Shown: positions 45,063 through 53,757 of the stretch, one piece after another | How positions within the stretch are numbered: position 1 is the first letter of the stretch | Layout of the letters: the number at the start of each line of letters is the position of its first letter | From: Rossellomorea sp. BNER | GTDB lineage: Bacteria; Bacillota; Bacilli; Bacillales; Bacillaceae_B | Length of the DNA: 64,000 nucleotides | Assembly: GCA_024213275.1 (NCBI GenBank) | Contig: JANAVG010000011.1 | Coordinates: 1-64,000, forward strand | Direction: 5' to 3' | Notes under the pieces: model-generated | What the model was told of the DNA's origin: nothing | Databases searched by the model: none | The model's input: only the letters and a program-made list of their open reading frames with translations | Position numbers and translations under genes: made by a program

Positions 45063-47456
45063 TTGAAAGCTAGTAAAGTACTATCAATGGCGATGGTTGC
45101 TGCTTTAACTGTTGGTGCATTTGCAGTACCAACGTCAAGCAGTGCCGTGCAGCCAAACGTATCGACAAAATCGGTAGCAAAAGAGTCTTATTCACACGGG
45201 AGTGGACCTTTTGATTTAGCGATTGCCAACGAGGAAAAATTGATTGAGATGTTAAAAGAAAGCGGTAAGATCTCTAAAGACGCAAGTGGTGCTGAAGCAG
45301 AAAAGGCTTTGAAAAAATTCTTAAATGAAAAAGCTGAAAGTGCAAGTAAGCGCGCTGAAGAAGAGGGTGAGCTTCATGATGAGAAAGAGGAGCTACAAAA
45401 ACAATATAAAGAGAACTTGAAAAAAGGTAAGGGTATTACAAATGGAAATGGTAAGAAAAAAGGGCATACAAAGAAAAATAAGCCTGAAAATGTTACTGAA
45501 GAACAATATAATGGCGATGTGCGTGAAGACAAGGTATTAGTACTACTTGTTGAATTCCCGGACTTCCCTCACAATTCCATTAACCCTGAAGATACAGATA
45601 TGTATTATGAGGATTACGTTAAAGAACATTATCAGGATATGGTGTTTGGTGAAAACGGTTACATGGGGCCGAATGGAGAAAATATCATCTCTATGAAACA
45701 GTATTATGAACAGCAATCAGGTGGCTCTTATACAGTTGATGGGGAAGTAGCTGGCTGGTATATGGCTAAAAACCCTGCTGCCTATTATGGTGGTAACGTG
45801 CCAGCCCCAGATGGTAGTGATGCCAATGCAAGAGCATTAGTGAAAGAAGCTTTAACGGCTGCAGCTGCAGATCCTTCTGTTAATCTTTCTGATTATGACA
45901 TTGAGGATCGTTATGATTTAGATGGTGACGGAAATACACGTGAAGCAGATGGTCTTGTCGATCATTTAATGGTCGTACACTCAGCTGTTGGTGAGGAAGC
46001 TGGCGGTGGATCTTTAGGCGGGGATGCAATCTGGTCACACCGTTGGAATCTTGGTGGGGTATTTCCTATTCCAGGATCTGAATCAGGATCACCTAATTGG
46101 GGCGGTTCAATGGCAGCGTTTGATTATACCATTGAGCCAGCAGATGGAGCAGTTGGAGTATTCGCCCATGAGTATGGGCATGACTTAGGTCTACCAGATG
46201 AGTACGATACACAATATAGTGGTGCAGGTGAACCTGTAGCGTATTGGTCACTTATGGCAAGCGGAAGCTGGGCAGGGAATGTTCCTGGCGCGCAACCGAC
46301 TGGTTTCAGTGCTTGGTCAAAAGAATTCCTTCAAGCCAATCATGGAGGAAATTGGTTTAAAGGCAGTGAAGTCGACCTTGAAGACATTGATAAAAACGGT
46401 ACAGAGTTTTTACTCGACCAAGGAAATACAAAAGGAACGAACTTAGATGGATTAAAAGTTAATCTTCCTGACAAAGAAACAGTGATTAACACACCTTATA
46501 GCGGTGAATCTGAATACTTCAGTGGAAGTGGAGATGAGTTAGATAACTCTGCTGTCATGAATGTTGATTTAACGAATGCTTCTAGTGCTGAACTTAACTT
46601 TAAAGCTTGGTACGATATTGAAGTAGATTGGGATTATGGTTCTGTTCAAGTGAAACAAGGTGATGAGTGGGTAGTAATTCCTGGGAATATTACAACGGAT
46701 ACAGATCCACATGAACAAAATCCTGGTCATGGAATCACAGGTAAATCAGATGGTTGGGTTGACGCTAAATTTGATTTAAGTGAATATGCCGGACAAAATG
46801 TACAAGTGAAAATTAACTATTGGACAGACGTGGCGGCTTCCAATCCTGGATTATATGTAGATGACATTCAAGTTCTTGCAGATGGTGAACAAGTATTATT
46901 TGATGATGCTGAAGGTGAAGCGAAAGTATCACTAGAAGGATTCACAAAAAATAATGGAGTGAACACCAGTAAACACTATTACTTACTAGAGTGGAGAAAC
47001 CATCAAGGGGTGGATGAAGGGTTAGCAAATCTTCGTCGTGGAGATAGCTTAATGTCCTATGATCCCGGTCTCGTTGTTTGGTATGTAGATAATACTTATA
47101 GTGAAAACTGGACAGGTATTCATCCAGGAAATGGATTCCTTGGAGTAGTGGACGCAGATCAAGGTAAACTTTCTTGGAGTGATGACTCTGTTGCATCTAC
47201 ACGCTATCAAGTACATGATGCAGCATTTAGTTTAGAAAAATCAGAGAAAATGTTCTTAGATTATTCCGAATTGCTAGGAATTACAATGAAAGATAACAAA
47301 ACAAACAATCATCCATTATTCGATGATAGCAAAAATTATAGTAATGATCAGCTTCCAGATGCTGGACGTAATGTTCCTAATTATGGGTTGAATTTCCGAG
47401 TTACAGGTGAAAGTCCTGATCGTTCTGTAGGAAAAGTATTAATTTATAAAAAATAA
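45063..47456 (+). CDS. Secreted InhA-type M6 metalloprotease 1
   Basis: 797 residues from a TTG 9 bases after agggggaaa. Signal peptide MKASKVLSMAMVAALTVGAF to about residue 28. Propeptide-like segment FDLAIANEEKLIEMLKESGK with KISKD after it (about 50-90), then a Lys/Glu-rich linker to about 155. Peptidase domain with zinc motif HEYGH at 369-373 and LPDEYDTQYSG; a Ca-loop-like DLDGDGN precedes it. The C-terminal half has MAM-like/immune-inhibitor modules (AWYDIEVDWDYGSVQVK; YLLEWRNHQGVD). Immune inhibitor A of B. cereus degrades host antimicrobial peptides; here a general secreted protease is all that can be said. Confidence 0.93.
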   Translation: MKASKVLSMAMVAALTVGAFAVPTSSSAVQPNVSTKSVAKESYSHGSGPFDLAIANEEKLIEMLKESGKISKDASGAEAEKALKKFLNEKAESASKRAEEEGELHDEKEELQKQYKENLKKGKGITNGNGKKKGHTKKNKPENVTEEQYNGDVREDKVLVLLVEFPDFPHNSINPEDTDMYYEDYVKEHYQDMVFGENGYMGPNGENIISMKQYYEQQSGGSYTVDGEVAGWYMAKNPAAYYGGNVPAPDGSDANARALVKEALTAAAADPSVNLSDYDIEDRYDLDGDGNTREADGLVDHLMVVHSAVGEEAGGGSLGGDAIWSHRWNLGGVFPIPGSESGSPNWGGSMAAFDYTIEPADGAVGVFAHEYGHDLGLPDEYDTQYSGAGEPVAYWSLMASGSWAGNVPGAQPTGFSAWSKEFLQANHGGNWFKGSEVDLEDIDKNGTEFLLDQGNTKGTNLDGLKVNLPDKETVINTPYSGESEYFSGSGDELDNSAVMNVDLTNASSAELNFKAWYDIEVDWDYGSVQVKQGDEWVVIPGNITTDTDPHEQNPGHGITGKSDGWVDAKFDLSEYAGQNVQVKINYWTDVAASNPGLYVDDIQVLADGEQVLFDDAEGEAKVSLEGFTKNNGVNTSKHYYLLEWRNHQGVDEGLANLRRGDSLMSYDPGLVVWYVDNTYSENWTGIHPGNGFLGVVDADQGKLSWSDDSVASTRYQVHDAAFSLEKSEKMFLDYSELLGITMKDNKTNNHPLFDDSKNYSNDQLPDAGRNVPNYGLNFRVTGESPDRSVGKVLIYKK

Positions 47457-47463
47457 GTAACAA

Positions 47464-47509
47464 AAGCTGACTCCAAACATCACAAAATGGTGTAGGGGTC
47501 AGTTTTTTT
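47464..47509 (+). terminator. Terminator of the first InhA gene
   Basis: AGCTGACTCC / GGGGTCAGTTTTTTT, with a smaller hairpin inside the loop. Confidence 0.75.
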
Positions 47510-47689
47510 ATCTATTAAGTTACTATTTTCCTAAAACAGAACATCAATATAGTAAATTAGTATCATTTAATGAAAATTAAGGAAACTTTAGTATTTTTTG
47601 AAAGGTATTTCAGAAAATTCGTAGAATGTTAAATATTTAGTCAGGTTATGTCTGACTTTGTCTAAATTTGTAGGATGGAGGAGAGTTTT

Positions 47690-50128
47690 TTGAAGAAGAG
47701 AAAATTAGCATCAACAGCGTTAGCTGCAGTAATGGGACTTAGCACCCTTACTATGGGGGCATTTACGCCAACAGCTAATGCCGAAGTAGTAAAGAAGGCA
47801 GAAACAGCACTTGAAGAAGTGAAGCATTCTCACAAAGGTGGTCCATTTGACTTGGCCATTGCCAATGATGAAAGGCTCATCGAAATGCTCAAAAAGGAAG
47901 GTAAGATTGATAAAAATGCCGATCCTGAAGAAGAAAGGGAAGTTCTTCAGAAATACTTAGAAGAAAAACAAAAGCTTGCTTCAGCTCAGCCTGAAGGAGA
48001 GCTCACAGAGGAAGTAAAAGAAAAACATAAGAAAATCAAAGATGAGCATGATGACGATGAGATGGATGATGATAAAAAGAAAAAGCATAAACATCATAGA
48101 GGGTTGGAGCCTGTAAAAGAAGAGAAATGGACAGGGGATCAACGTGTAGATAACGTGCTTGTATTACTTATCAAGTATCCAGATTTTGCACCAACAGACA
48201 TTAATCCAGAAGATACAGATATGTTTTATGAACAATATCCAAAAGAGCACTATTACGATATGATTTTCGGTGAAAAAGGATATGAAGGTCCAAATGGTGA
48301 AAATTTAATATCTGTAAAACAGTATTATGAAAAGCAGTCTGGTGGAAGTTACTCCATTGATGGAGCAGTTGGAGGTTGGTACGAAGCAAAACATCCAGCA
48401 GCATACTATGGTGGAAATGATCCTGCTCCAGACGGTAGTGATAAGAATGCACGTGGTCTTGTAAAAGAAGCATTAACAGCGGCAGCTAAAGACCCTAACA
48501 TTGATTTAAACAACTTTGACCAAGAAGACCGTTATGACTTTGATGGTGATGGAAACTTCCGCGAACCAGATGGAATGGTTGACCACTTAATGGTTGTTCA
48601 CTCTAGTGTTGGTGAAGAAGCAGGCGGTGGATCCTTAGGCGGTGACGCGATTTGGTCACATCGTTGGAATTTAGGTAATGTCTTTGCTATTCCTGGTACA
48701 GAAACGGATGTTCCTTATTGGGATGGGGCGATGTCTGCTTATGATTACACAATCGAACCAGCAGATGGAGCAGCTGGAGTATTTGCTCATGAATATGGTC
48801 ATGACTTAGAGCTTCCAGACGAATACGATACACAGTATTCAGGTCAAGGTGAGCCTGTTGCCTATTGGTCGATTATGTCTAGTGGTAGCTGGGCTGGTAA
48901 AGTTCCAGGAACAGAACCAACTGGTTTCAGTCCATGGGCAAAAGAATTTTTACAATCTTATGTAGGTGGAAATTGGTTAACGGGTTCAACGTTTAATCTA
49001 GAAGATATTGATGAAGATGGAAAAGAGTTACTGTTAGATCAGGCAAATACGAAAGGAACGAACAATGATGCTGTTCGTATCAATTTACCTGATAAAGCTA
49101 CAGTGGTGAATACTCCATTTAGTGGGCAGTACGAGTACTTTAGTGGAAAAGGCAATGATTTAGATAATTCAATGGTAACAGGCCTGGATTTATCCAATGC
49201 AACTGCAGCAGAATTATCTTTTAAGACGTGGTATGAAATTGAAAAGGATTGGGACTACGCTTCTGTTCAAGTAAGAGAATCAGGTTCTGAAGAATGGGTT
49301 ACAGTTCAAGGTAATATTACAACTGATACTAATCCAAACAAACAAAACCCGGGCTATGGTATAACTGGATCTTCTAATGGTAAATGGGTAGATGGCATCT
49401 TTGATTTATCAGCCTATGCCGGAAAGAAAATTGAATTAAAGCTGAATTACTGGACAGACGTTGCTGCGACAATGCCTGGATTCTATGTGGATGATGTTTC
49501 TGTAACGGTTGATGGGACTCAGGTGCTAGTGGACAATGCAGAGACACAATCGAAATTTACTCTTGAAGGATTTACAAAAGATGAAGGGAAATTCTTCTCT
49601 GAACATTATTATTTACTAGAATGGCGTAACCATGCAGGTGTTGACAAAGGACTTGCCCATATCAAACGTGGGGACAGCTTAATGTCTTACGATGAAGGTT
49701 TACTTGTTTGGTATGTAGACAATTCTTATGACAATAACTGGACTGGTACTCACCCGGGTGATGGATTCCTTGGGGTAGTTGACGCTGACCAAAGGACGCT
49801 TAAATGGAGTGATGGTTCAGTTGCAGCGACACGCTATCAAATCCATGATGCAGCATTTAATCGTAAACGTGGAGAGAGAATGTTCCTAGATTATTCTGAT
49901 TTAAATGGATTAACTTTGAAAGATATGCATGTAAGATCGATAGAAGAGTTTAAGGATTCTCGAGATTATAGCAATGAAGGTATTCCAGATGCTGGAAGGA
50001 ATATATTGGAATATGGAATAGAAGTTGAAGTTGAAAAAACAAGCCGTGATCAAAGTGTTGCTCAAATTGAAATCTCAAGAGAAGATCATTCTGATGACGA
50101 TGATGATCGTGAAGAAGACGACGATTAA
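47690..50128 (+). CDS. Secreted InhA-type M6 metalloprotease 2
   Basis: 812 residues from a TTG 7 bases after ggaggag; the ATG at 47675 precedes that site. Signal peptide MKKRKLASTALAAVMGLSTL to ATPTANA-like site (about 31). Propeptide-like segment about 54-94 (FDLAIANDERLIEMLKKEGK). A highly charged Lys/Asp/His linker lies about 100-145. Zinc motif HEYGH at 367-371 with LPDEYDTQYSG. The downstream modules closely parallel the first protease, so the pair is a tandem duplication that has diverged. The tail is strongly acidic (EDHSDDDDDREEDDD), absent from copy 1. Confidence 0.93.
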   Translation: MKKRKLASTALAAVMGLSTLTMGAFTPTANAEVVKKAETALEEVKHSHKGGPFDLAIANDERLIEMLKKEGKIDKNADPEEEREVLQKYLEEKQKLASAQPEGELTEEVKEKHKKIKDEHDDDEMDDDKKKKHKHHRGLEPVKEEKWTGDQRVDNVLVLLIKYPDFAPTDINPEDTDMFYEQYPKEHYYDMIFGEKGYEGPNGENLISVKQYYEKQSGGSYSIDGAVGGWYEAKHPAAYYGGNDPAPDGSDKNARGLVKEALTAAAKDPNIDLNNFDQEDRYDFDGDGNFREPDGMVDHLMVVHSSVGEEAGGGSLGGDAIWSHRWNLGNVFAIPGTETDVPYWDGAMSAYDYTIEPADGAAGVFAHEYGHDLELPDEYDTQYSGQGEPVAYWSIMSSGSWAGKVPGTEPTGFSPWAKEFLQSYVGGNWLTGSTFNLEDIDEDGKELLLDQANTKGTNNDAVRINLPDKATVVNTPFSGQYEYFSGKGNDLDNSMVTGLDLSNATAAELSFKTWYEIEKDWDYASVQVRESGSEEWVTVQGNITTDTNPNKQNPGYGITGSSNGKWVDGIFDLSAYAGKKIELKLNYWTDVAATMPGFYVDDVSVTVDGTQVLVDNAETQSKFTLEGFTKDEGKFFSEHYYLLEWRNHAGVDKGLAHIKRGDSLMSYDEGLLVWYVDNSYDNNWTGTHPGDGFLGVVDADQRTLKWSDGSVAATRYQIHDAAFNRKRGERMFLDYSDLNGLTLKDMHVRSIEEFKDSRDYSNEGIPDAGRNILEYGIEVEVEKTSRDQSVAQIEISREDHSDDDDDREEDDD

Positions 50129-50157
50129 TGGTGTAAAAGTTTGATGTAGTATATATT

Positions 50158-50191
50158 AAACCCAACTACTTTTTTAAGCAGTTGGGTTTTT
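50158..50191 (+). terminator. Terminator of the second InhA gene
   Basis: AAACCCAACT / AGTTGGGTTT hairpin followed by TTT. It separates the protease from the next small gene, which would need read-through or its own promoter. Confidence 0.8.
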
Positions 50192-50219
50192 ACCATCATA
50201 CGAAAAGGAGGTATGTACC

Positions 50220-50618
50220 ATGAACTGGAAAGTCCTTTTACCACTCTTCATTGTAATCGTAGGGATTGGATTTTGGATTATGTATGATTCGTCTGTTCAA
50301 CCTAGAGAGGAAGTTAATGAAGATAAGACTATAGTTGATCAAAAAGTTGAACAAGAAACAAGTAGTGGAGTGAATAACGAGGAGGATTCTGTTATGAAGT
50401 CTATAGTGAATGATGAAAAGCTGATTGAACAACTAAAAGAAAAGGGAGTTATACCAAAGGATGCAAATAGAGCAGAAATAGAGGGGATTTTAAAGGAATA
50501 CTTGAGAGATAAGAAAATCCATCCTACTACAGAGGATGTGAAGAAAAAGAAGGAATATATTAATCAATTGAAGGAAGAGATTAAGAATAAAGGCTTAAAT
50601 AGTAATGAAGGAAATTAA
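50220..50618 (+). CDS. Membrane-anchored protein with an InhA-propeptide-like domain
   Basis: 132 residues, excellent ribosome site (aaaggaggt, 7 bases before the ATG). One membrane helix (about residues 5-22) with Lys4 inside and a negatively charged stretch after, predicting the C-terminal part outside. No signal-peptidase site. Residues about 61-98 (NDEKLIEQLKEKGVIPKDAN and LKEYLRDKK) match the propeptide segments of both upstream proteases (NEEKLIEMLKESGKISKDAS; NDERLIEMLKKEGKIDKNAD), including the I.N(D/E)E(K/R)LIE.LK..G.I.K(D/N)A pattern. No catalytic domain follows; the rest is a charged helix. Inference: inhibitor, foldase or surface tether for the InhA proteases. I know of no described family of this form. 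Confidence 0.8.
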   Translation: MNWKVLLPLFIVIVGIGFWIMYDSSVQPREEVNEDKTIVDQKVEQETSSGVNNEEDSVMKSIVNDEKLIEQLKEKGVIPKDANRAEIEGILKEYLRDKKIHPTTEDVKKKKEYINQLKEEIKNKGLNSNEGN

Positions 50619-50806
50619 GGAGGCAAGATATAGGTAACGAGTTCACTTAGGAGTGAGAAAAAGGGAAAAAACACTTGATTTTTTAACAAGTATTTCAGGG
50701 GAATTCTAATATGTTTTTTCAAGTGTATATAACGGGCATTTGACTTTATTTCTTGATTGACTTTTATCCTTTTAACACTTACGAAGGATCGTTATTCATT
50801 TTTTTA

Positions 50807-50970
50807 AATGGTTTAGTCCATCATTGGCTTAATGAAGGACCTTGCTCCCGCTTTCTTCCGTGGTTTAGTCCATCATCGACTTAATGAAGGACCTTACTTC
50901 TGCTTTATTCCATGATTTAGTCCATCATCGGCTTCATGAAGGACCTTATTTCTGCTTTCTCCGCATTAAT
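50807..50970. repeat. Second tandem array with 52-bp period
   Basis: GTTTAGTCCATCAT-type starts at 50811, 50863 and 50915, exactly 52 apart; the unit goes on with TTAATGAAGGACCTT and CTGCTTT. Three units and a partial fourth. The rest of the 50619-51084 interval holds no gene or other signal that I see. Unit sequence differs from that of the array at 26939, apart from a shared AATGAAGG. Confidence 0.85.
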
Positions 50971-51084
50971 GAAGATGAAACAATGTTATAGCATAATCCT
51001 GAAAATTCACCATCAAGCATGTTATTGGACATTCTTTTCATGAGAGAAGATAATAATAGTCAAAGTTACGAAGGAGATGTCCAA

Positions 51085-52089
51085 ATGAGTTTAAAATTAA
51101 GTGTGTTAGATCAATCTCCCATAGCAGAAGGCACAAGCCCTGAAAAGGCTTTACAATATACAATCCAGCTTGCTAAGCATGTGGAACAATTAGGATTTAA
51201 CCGATTTTGGGTTTCAGAACATCATGATACATCCAGTTTAGCAGGTTCTTCACCAGAGGTTCTGATTGCTACACTTGCAGCGAAGACGAATACCATTAGA
51301 GTCGGATCTGGAGGCGTTATGCTTCCACATTATAGTCCATATAAAGTAGCAGAAAATTTTAGAGTGCTAGAGGGGCTAAACCCAGGAAGAATAGACTTAG
51401 GATTAGGAAGGGCACCTGGTGGTATGCCAATCGCTACAATGGCTCTTCATGATGGGAAGCCGAGAGATGTCAATCGATACCCTGATCAAATCGATGACTT
51501 AAAAGGGTATCTAACTGATACACTTCCAGAAGATCATCCATATAACGGATTAAAAGCCACCCCGCTTATTCAGTCTGTTCCGGAAATGTGGTTATTAGGT
51601 TCTAGTCCATCAAGCGCTATGCTTGCAGCACAAAAAGGTCTTCCCTATACGTTCGCTCAATTTATTAATGGGGAAGGTGGACCACAGTATATGGCGCATT
51701 ACAGAAATAATTTTGCCCCATCTGATCTGTATCCACACCCTGAAAGTATGGTAGCAGTATTTGTCATTTGTGCTGAAACGGATGAAGAAGCTGAACGTGT
51801 TGCTTCAAGTATTGATTTATCCATCCTCATGATCGAACAAGGGATGCGCTCAACTGGAACACCAAGTCCCGAAACAGCAGCAGCCTATTCATACAGTCCA
51901 TTCGAATTATCAAGAATCAAAGAAAATCGTAAACGTATGGTGGTTGGGAATCCGAAGAAGGTAAAGGAAAAGCTACTCACTTTAAGTGAACAATACGATA
52001 CAGAAGAAATCATGCTCGTTACCATTACTTATGATTTTAAAGATAAATTAAAATCATTCCAACTTGTAGCTAACGAAATTATAAAATAA
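51085..52089 (+). CDS. Luciferase-like monooxygenase family oxidoreductase
   Basis: 334 residues from ATG 51085 behind aaggag (8 bases); the frame upstream has no ribosome site. LLM-class, MsnO8 type: LSVLDQSPIAEGTSPEKAL, FWVSEHHDTSSLAGSSPEV, GGVMLPHYSPYKVAENF and DLGLGRAPGG. FMN-dependent flavin oxidoreductase fold; several similar paralogues exist in Bacillus and none of them fixes the substrate. Confidence 0.88.
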   Translation: MSLKLSVLDQSPIAEGTSPEKALQYTIQLAKHVEQLGFNRFWVSEHHDTSSLAGSSPEVLIATLAAKTNTIRVGSGGVMLPHYSPYKVAENFRVLEGLNPGRIDLGLGRAPGGMPIATMALHDGKPRDVNRYPDQIDDLKGYLTDTLPEDHPYNGLKATPLIQSVPEMWLLGSSPSSAMLAAQKGLPYTFAQFINGEGGPQYMAHYRNNFAPSDLYPHPESMVAVFVICAETDEEAERVASSIDLSILMIEQGMRSTGTPSPETAAAYSYSPFELSRIKENRKRMVVGNPKKVKEKLLTLSEQYDTEEIMLVTITYDFKDKLKSFQLVANEIIK

Positions 52090-52126
52090 TATTACGAATA
52101 ACTTTTTTGGGAACGTTCTTTAAAAA

Positions 52127-52157
52127 ATAAGCAGTGGATTTTCACAATCCACTGCTT
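52127..52157. terminator. Bidirectional terminator
   Basis: AAGCAGTGGATT / AATCCACTGCTT hairpin with a T-rich stretch on the minus-strand side, between convergent genes. Confidence 0.75.
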
Positions 52158-52178
52158 TAGCAATTTAGAAATAAGCTT

Positions 52179-53099
52179 TTAAAAGGAGGCTCCTTTAGAG
52201 ATAAACGTTTTATTACCAGGCTTTCTTGTGGATTCCTGAACAATAAAGACTGCTGCAATAACTAATGCAATGCCAAGGTACTGCCAAAGATTTAATTTTT
52301 CTTGGAAAAATAAAAAACTTAATAACGCAGCAACTACTGGTTCAATTGTAGCAATGATAGATGCTCGACTTGATTCTACAGACTTTAATCCTTTCGTGTA
52401 AAAAATAAATGCTAGCATTGTCGAGAAGAATCCTAGTCCTATTATGTATAGCCATACTTCTATAGTGGAAAATAGATGTAAGATTACCCATAATCCGCTG
52501 AAAGGAGTTATGACAATAGCTGCAAAAATAAACGTATAGACAGTTACCGTTAAAGAGTCATACTTTCTAAGTGCAAATTTCCCAAAAATGCTGTATAACG
52601 CATAAAAAAGTCCTGAACCAAGACCAAGAATGAACCCGTATAAAGAGATAGACTCATTACTATTGGGGATAATTCCGATAACAAATGAGCAGCCGGTAAA
52701 GGTGATGGTTAAGGCTAGTACTTTTCGAATTGTAAGCGATTCTTTAAATAGTATTCTTGAGAAAATGGTTACAAATGCAGGTGCTGTATAAAGAAGAATA
52801 GCTGCAATCGAGATGGAGGTTTCTTCAATTGCACTAAATAAACACCAATTAAAAAGAACGATACTAAAAATACCAGTTCCAACGAAATATTTACTATCGG
52901 TGAGTTGGATTTTTAGGAGATGCCGATTTTTAAAAATGACATAAAGGAGCAGAAAAAAGGTTGCGGATAGAGCACGTATTGAAACGACCTGTGTCGGTGT
53001 AAAACCAAGTTCATAAAGAAAGGTTACAAATATTCCGATAATCCCCCATAATGAAGCTCCTGCAGCAATATATAGATATGCCATTTTTTTATCCACCAT
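52179..53099 (-). CDS. EamA/DMT-family transporter
   Basis: 306 residues from ATG 53099 behind ggagg. Ten membrane spans in two EamA repeats (LYIAAGASLWGIIGIFVTFL; ALYSIFGKFALRKYDSLTV). Drug/metabolite exporter superfamily; substrate not predictable. Confidence 0.88.
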   Translation of the reverse strand: MVDKKMAYLYIAAGASLWGIIGIFVTFLYELGFTPTQVVSIRALSATFFLLLYVIFKNRHLLKIQLTDSKYFVGTGIFSIVLFNWCLFSAIEETSISIAAILLYTAPAFVTIFSRILFKESLTIRKVLALTITFTGCSFVIGIIPNSNESISLYGFILGLGSGLFYALYSIFGKFALRKYDSLTVTVYTFIFAAIVITPFSGLWVILHLFSTIEVWLYIIGLGFFSTMLAFIFYTKGLKSVESSRASIIATIEPVVAALLSFLFFQEKLNLWQYLGIALVIAAVFIVQESTRKPGNKTFISKGASF

Positions 53100-53184
53100 T
53101 GTTTTCCTCCGTTCCTTATAACACCTACAAAATCTCATTATTTTTACTTTTTAGAATGAGAACGTGATACCTTTTAATGTCATT

Positions 53185-53757
53185 TTATCTTTTTTCAAGA
53201 GCAATTATAAATGGTGGATTATTAATTCCATTCATAAACTGATACCTGAGTACATGTACATAATTTTGGTCCAAGTTTTCCACATAACGAAGGAGATAAT
53301 CCCGTTCAACGGCTCCCTCTCGGTGACCATGATAAATAACTAAAATAATGATTCCTTCCGGTGCAAGCATTTCTAATAATTGGTTCATTGCTAATAAAGT
53401 GGTTTTAGGCCTAGTAACAATGTCTTTATCTCCACCAGGTAAATAACCGAGATTGAAGATCGCCCCTGTCACTTTACCATGATGAACGGGTGGAATCACA
53501 TTCATTACCGTTTCATGTCCTTGTTTAAATAATGTAACGCGATTGGCTAATTCATGTGTTTCAAGCCGATCCCTTGTATTTTGAATAGCCTCTTCTTGGA
53601 TATCAAAACCATAAACCCTGCCATTGTCACCTACAAGTTGTGCAAGAAACAATGTATCATGTCCATTCCCTAATGTCGCATCTACTACAATATCCCCTGG
53701 GGAAACGGCGTTTTTTAATAAGCTTCTTGCAAAGGGTAAAACTCTTTCTAATTTCAT
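53185..53757 (-). CDS. mnmM: tRNA wobble-uridine methyltransferase MnmM (YtqB)
   Basis: 190 residues. SAM motif I VVDATLGNGHDTLFLAQ, motif II VYGFDIQEEAI, and FNLGYLPGGDK with the NLGYLP motif of this group. B. subtilis YtqB, renamed MnmM, methylates nm5(s2)U34 to mnm5(s2)U34 in tRNAs such as Glu, Gln and Lys. It overlaps mnmL (TAATG), so the two are coupled. Confidence 0.93.
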   Translation of the reverse strand: MKLERVLPFARSLLKNAVSPGDIVVDATLGNGHDTLFLAQLVGDNGRVYGFDIQEEAIQNTRDRLETHELANRVTLFKQGHETVMNVIPPVHHGKVTGAIFNLGYLPGGDKDIVTRPKTTLLAMNQLLEMLAPEGIIILVIYHGHREGAVERDYLLRYVENLDQNYVHVLRYQFMNGINNPPFIIALEKR

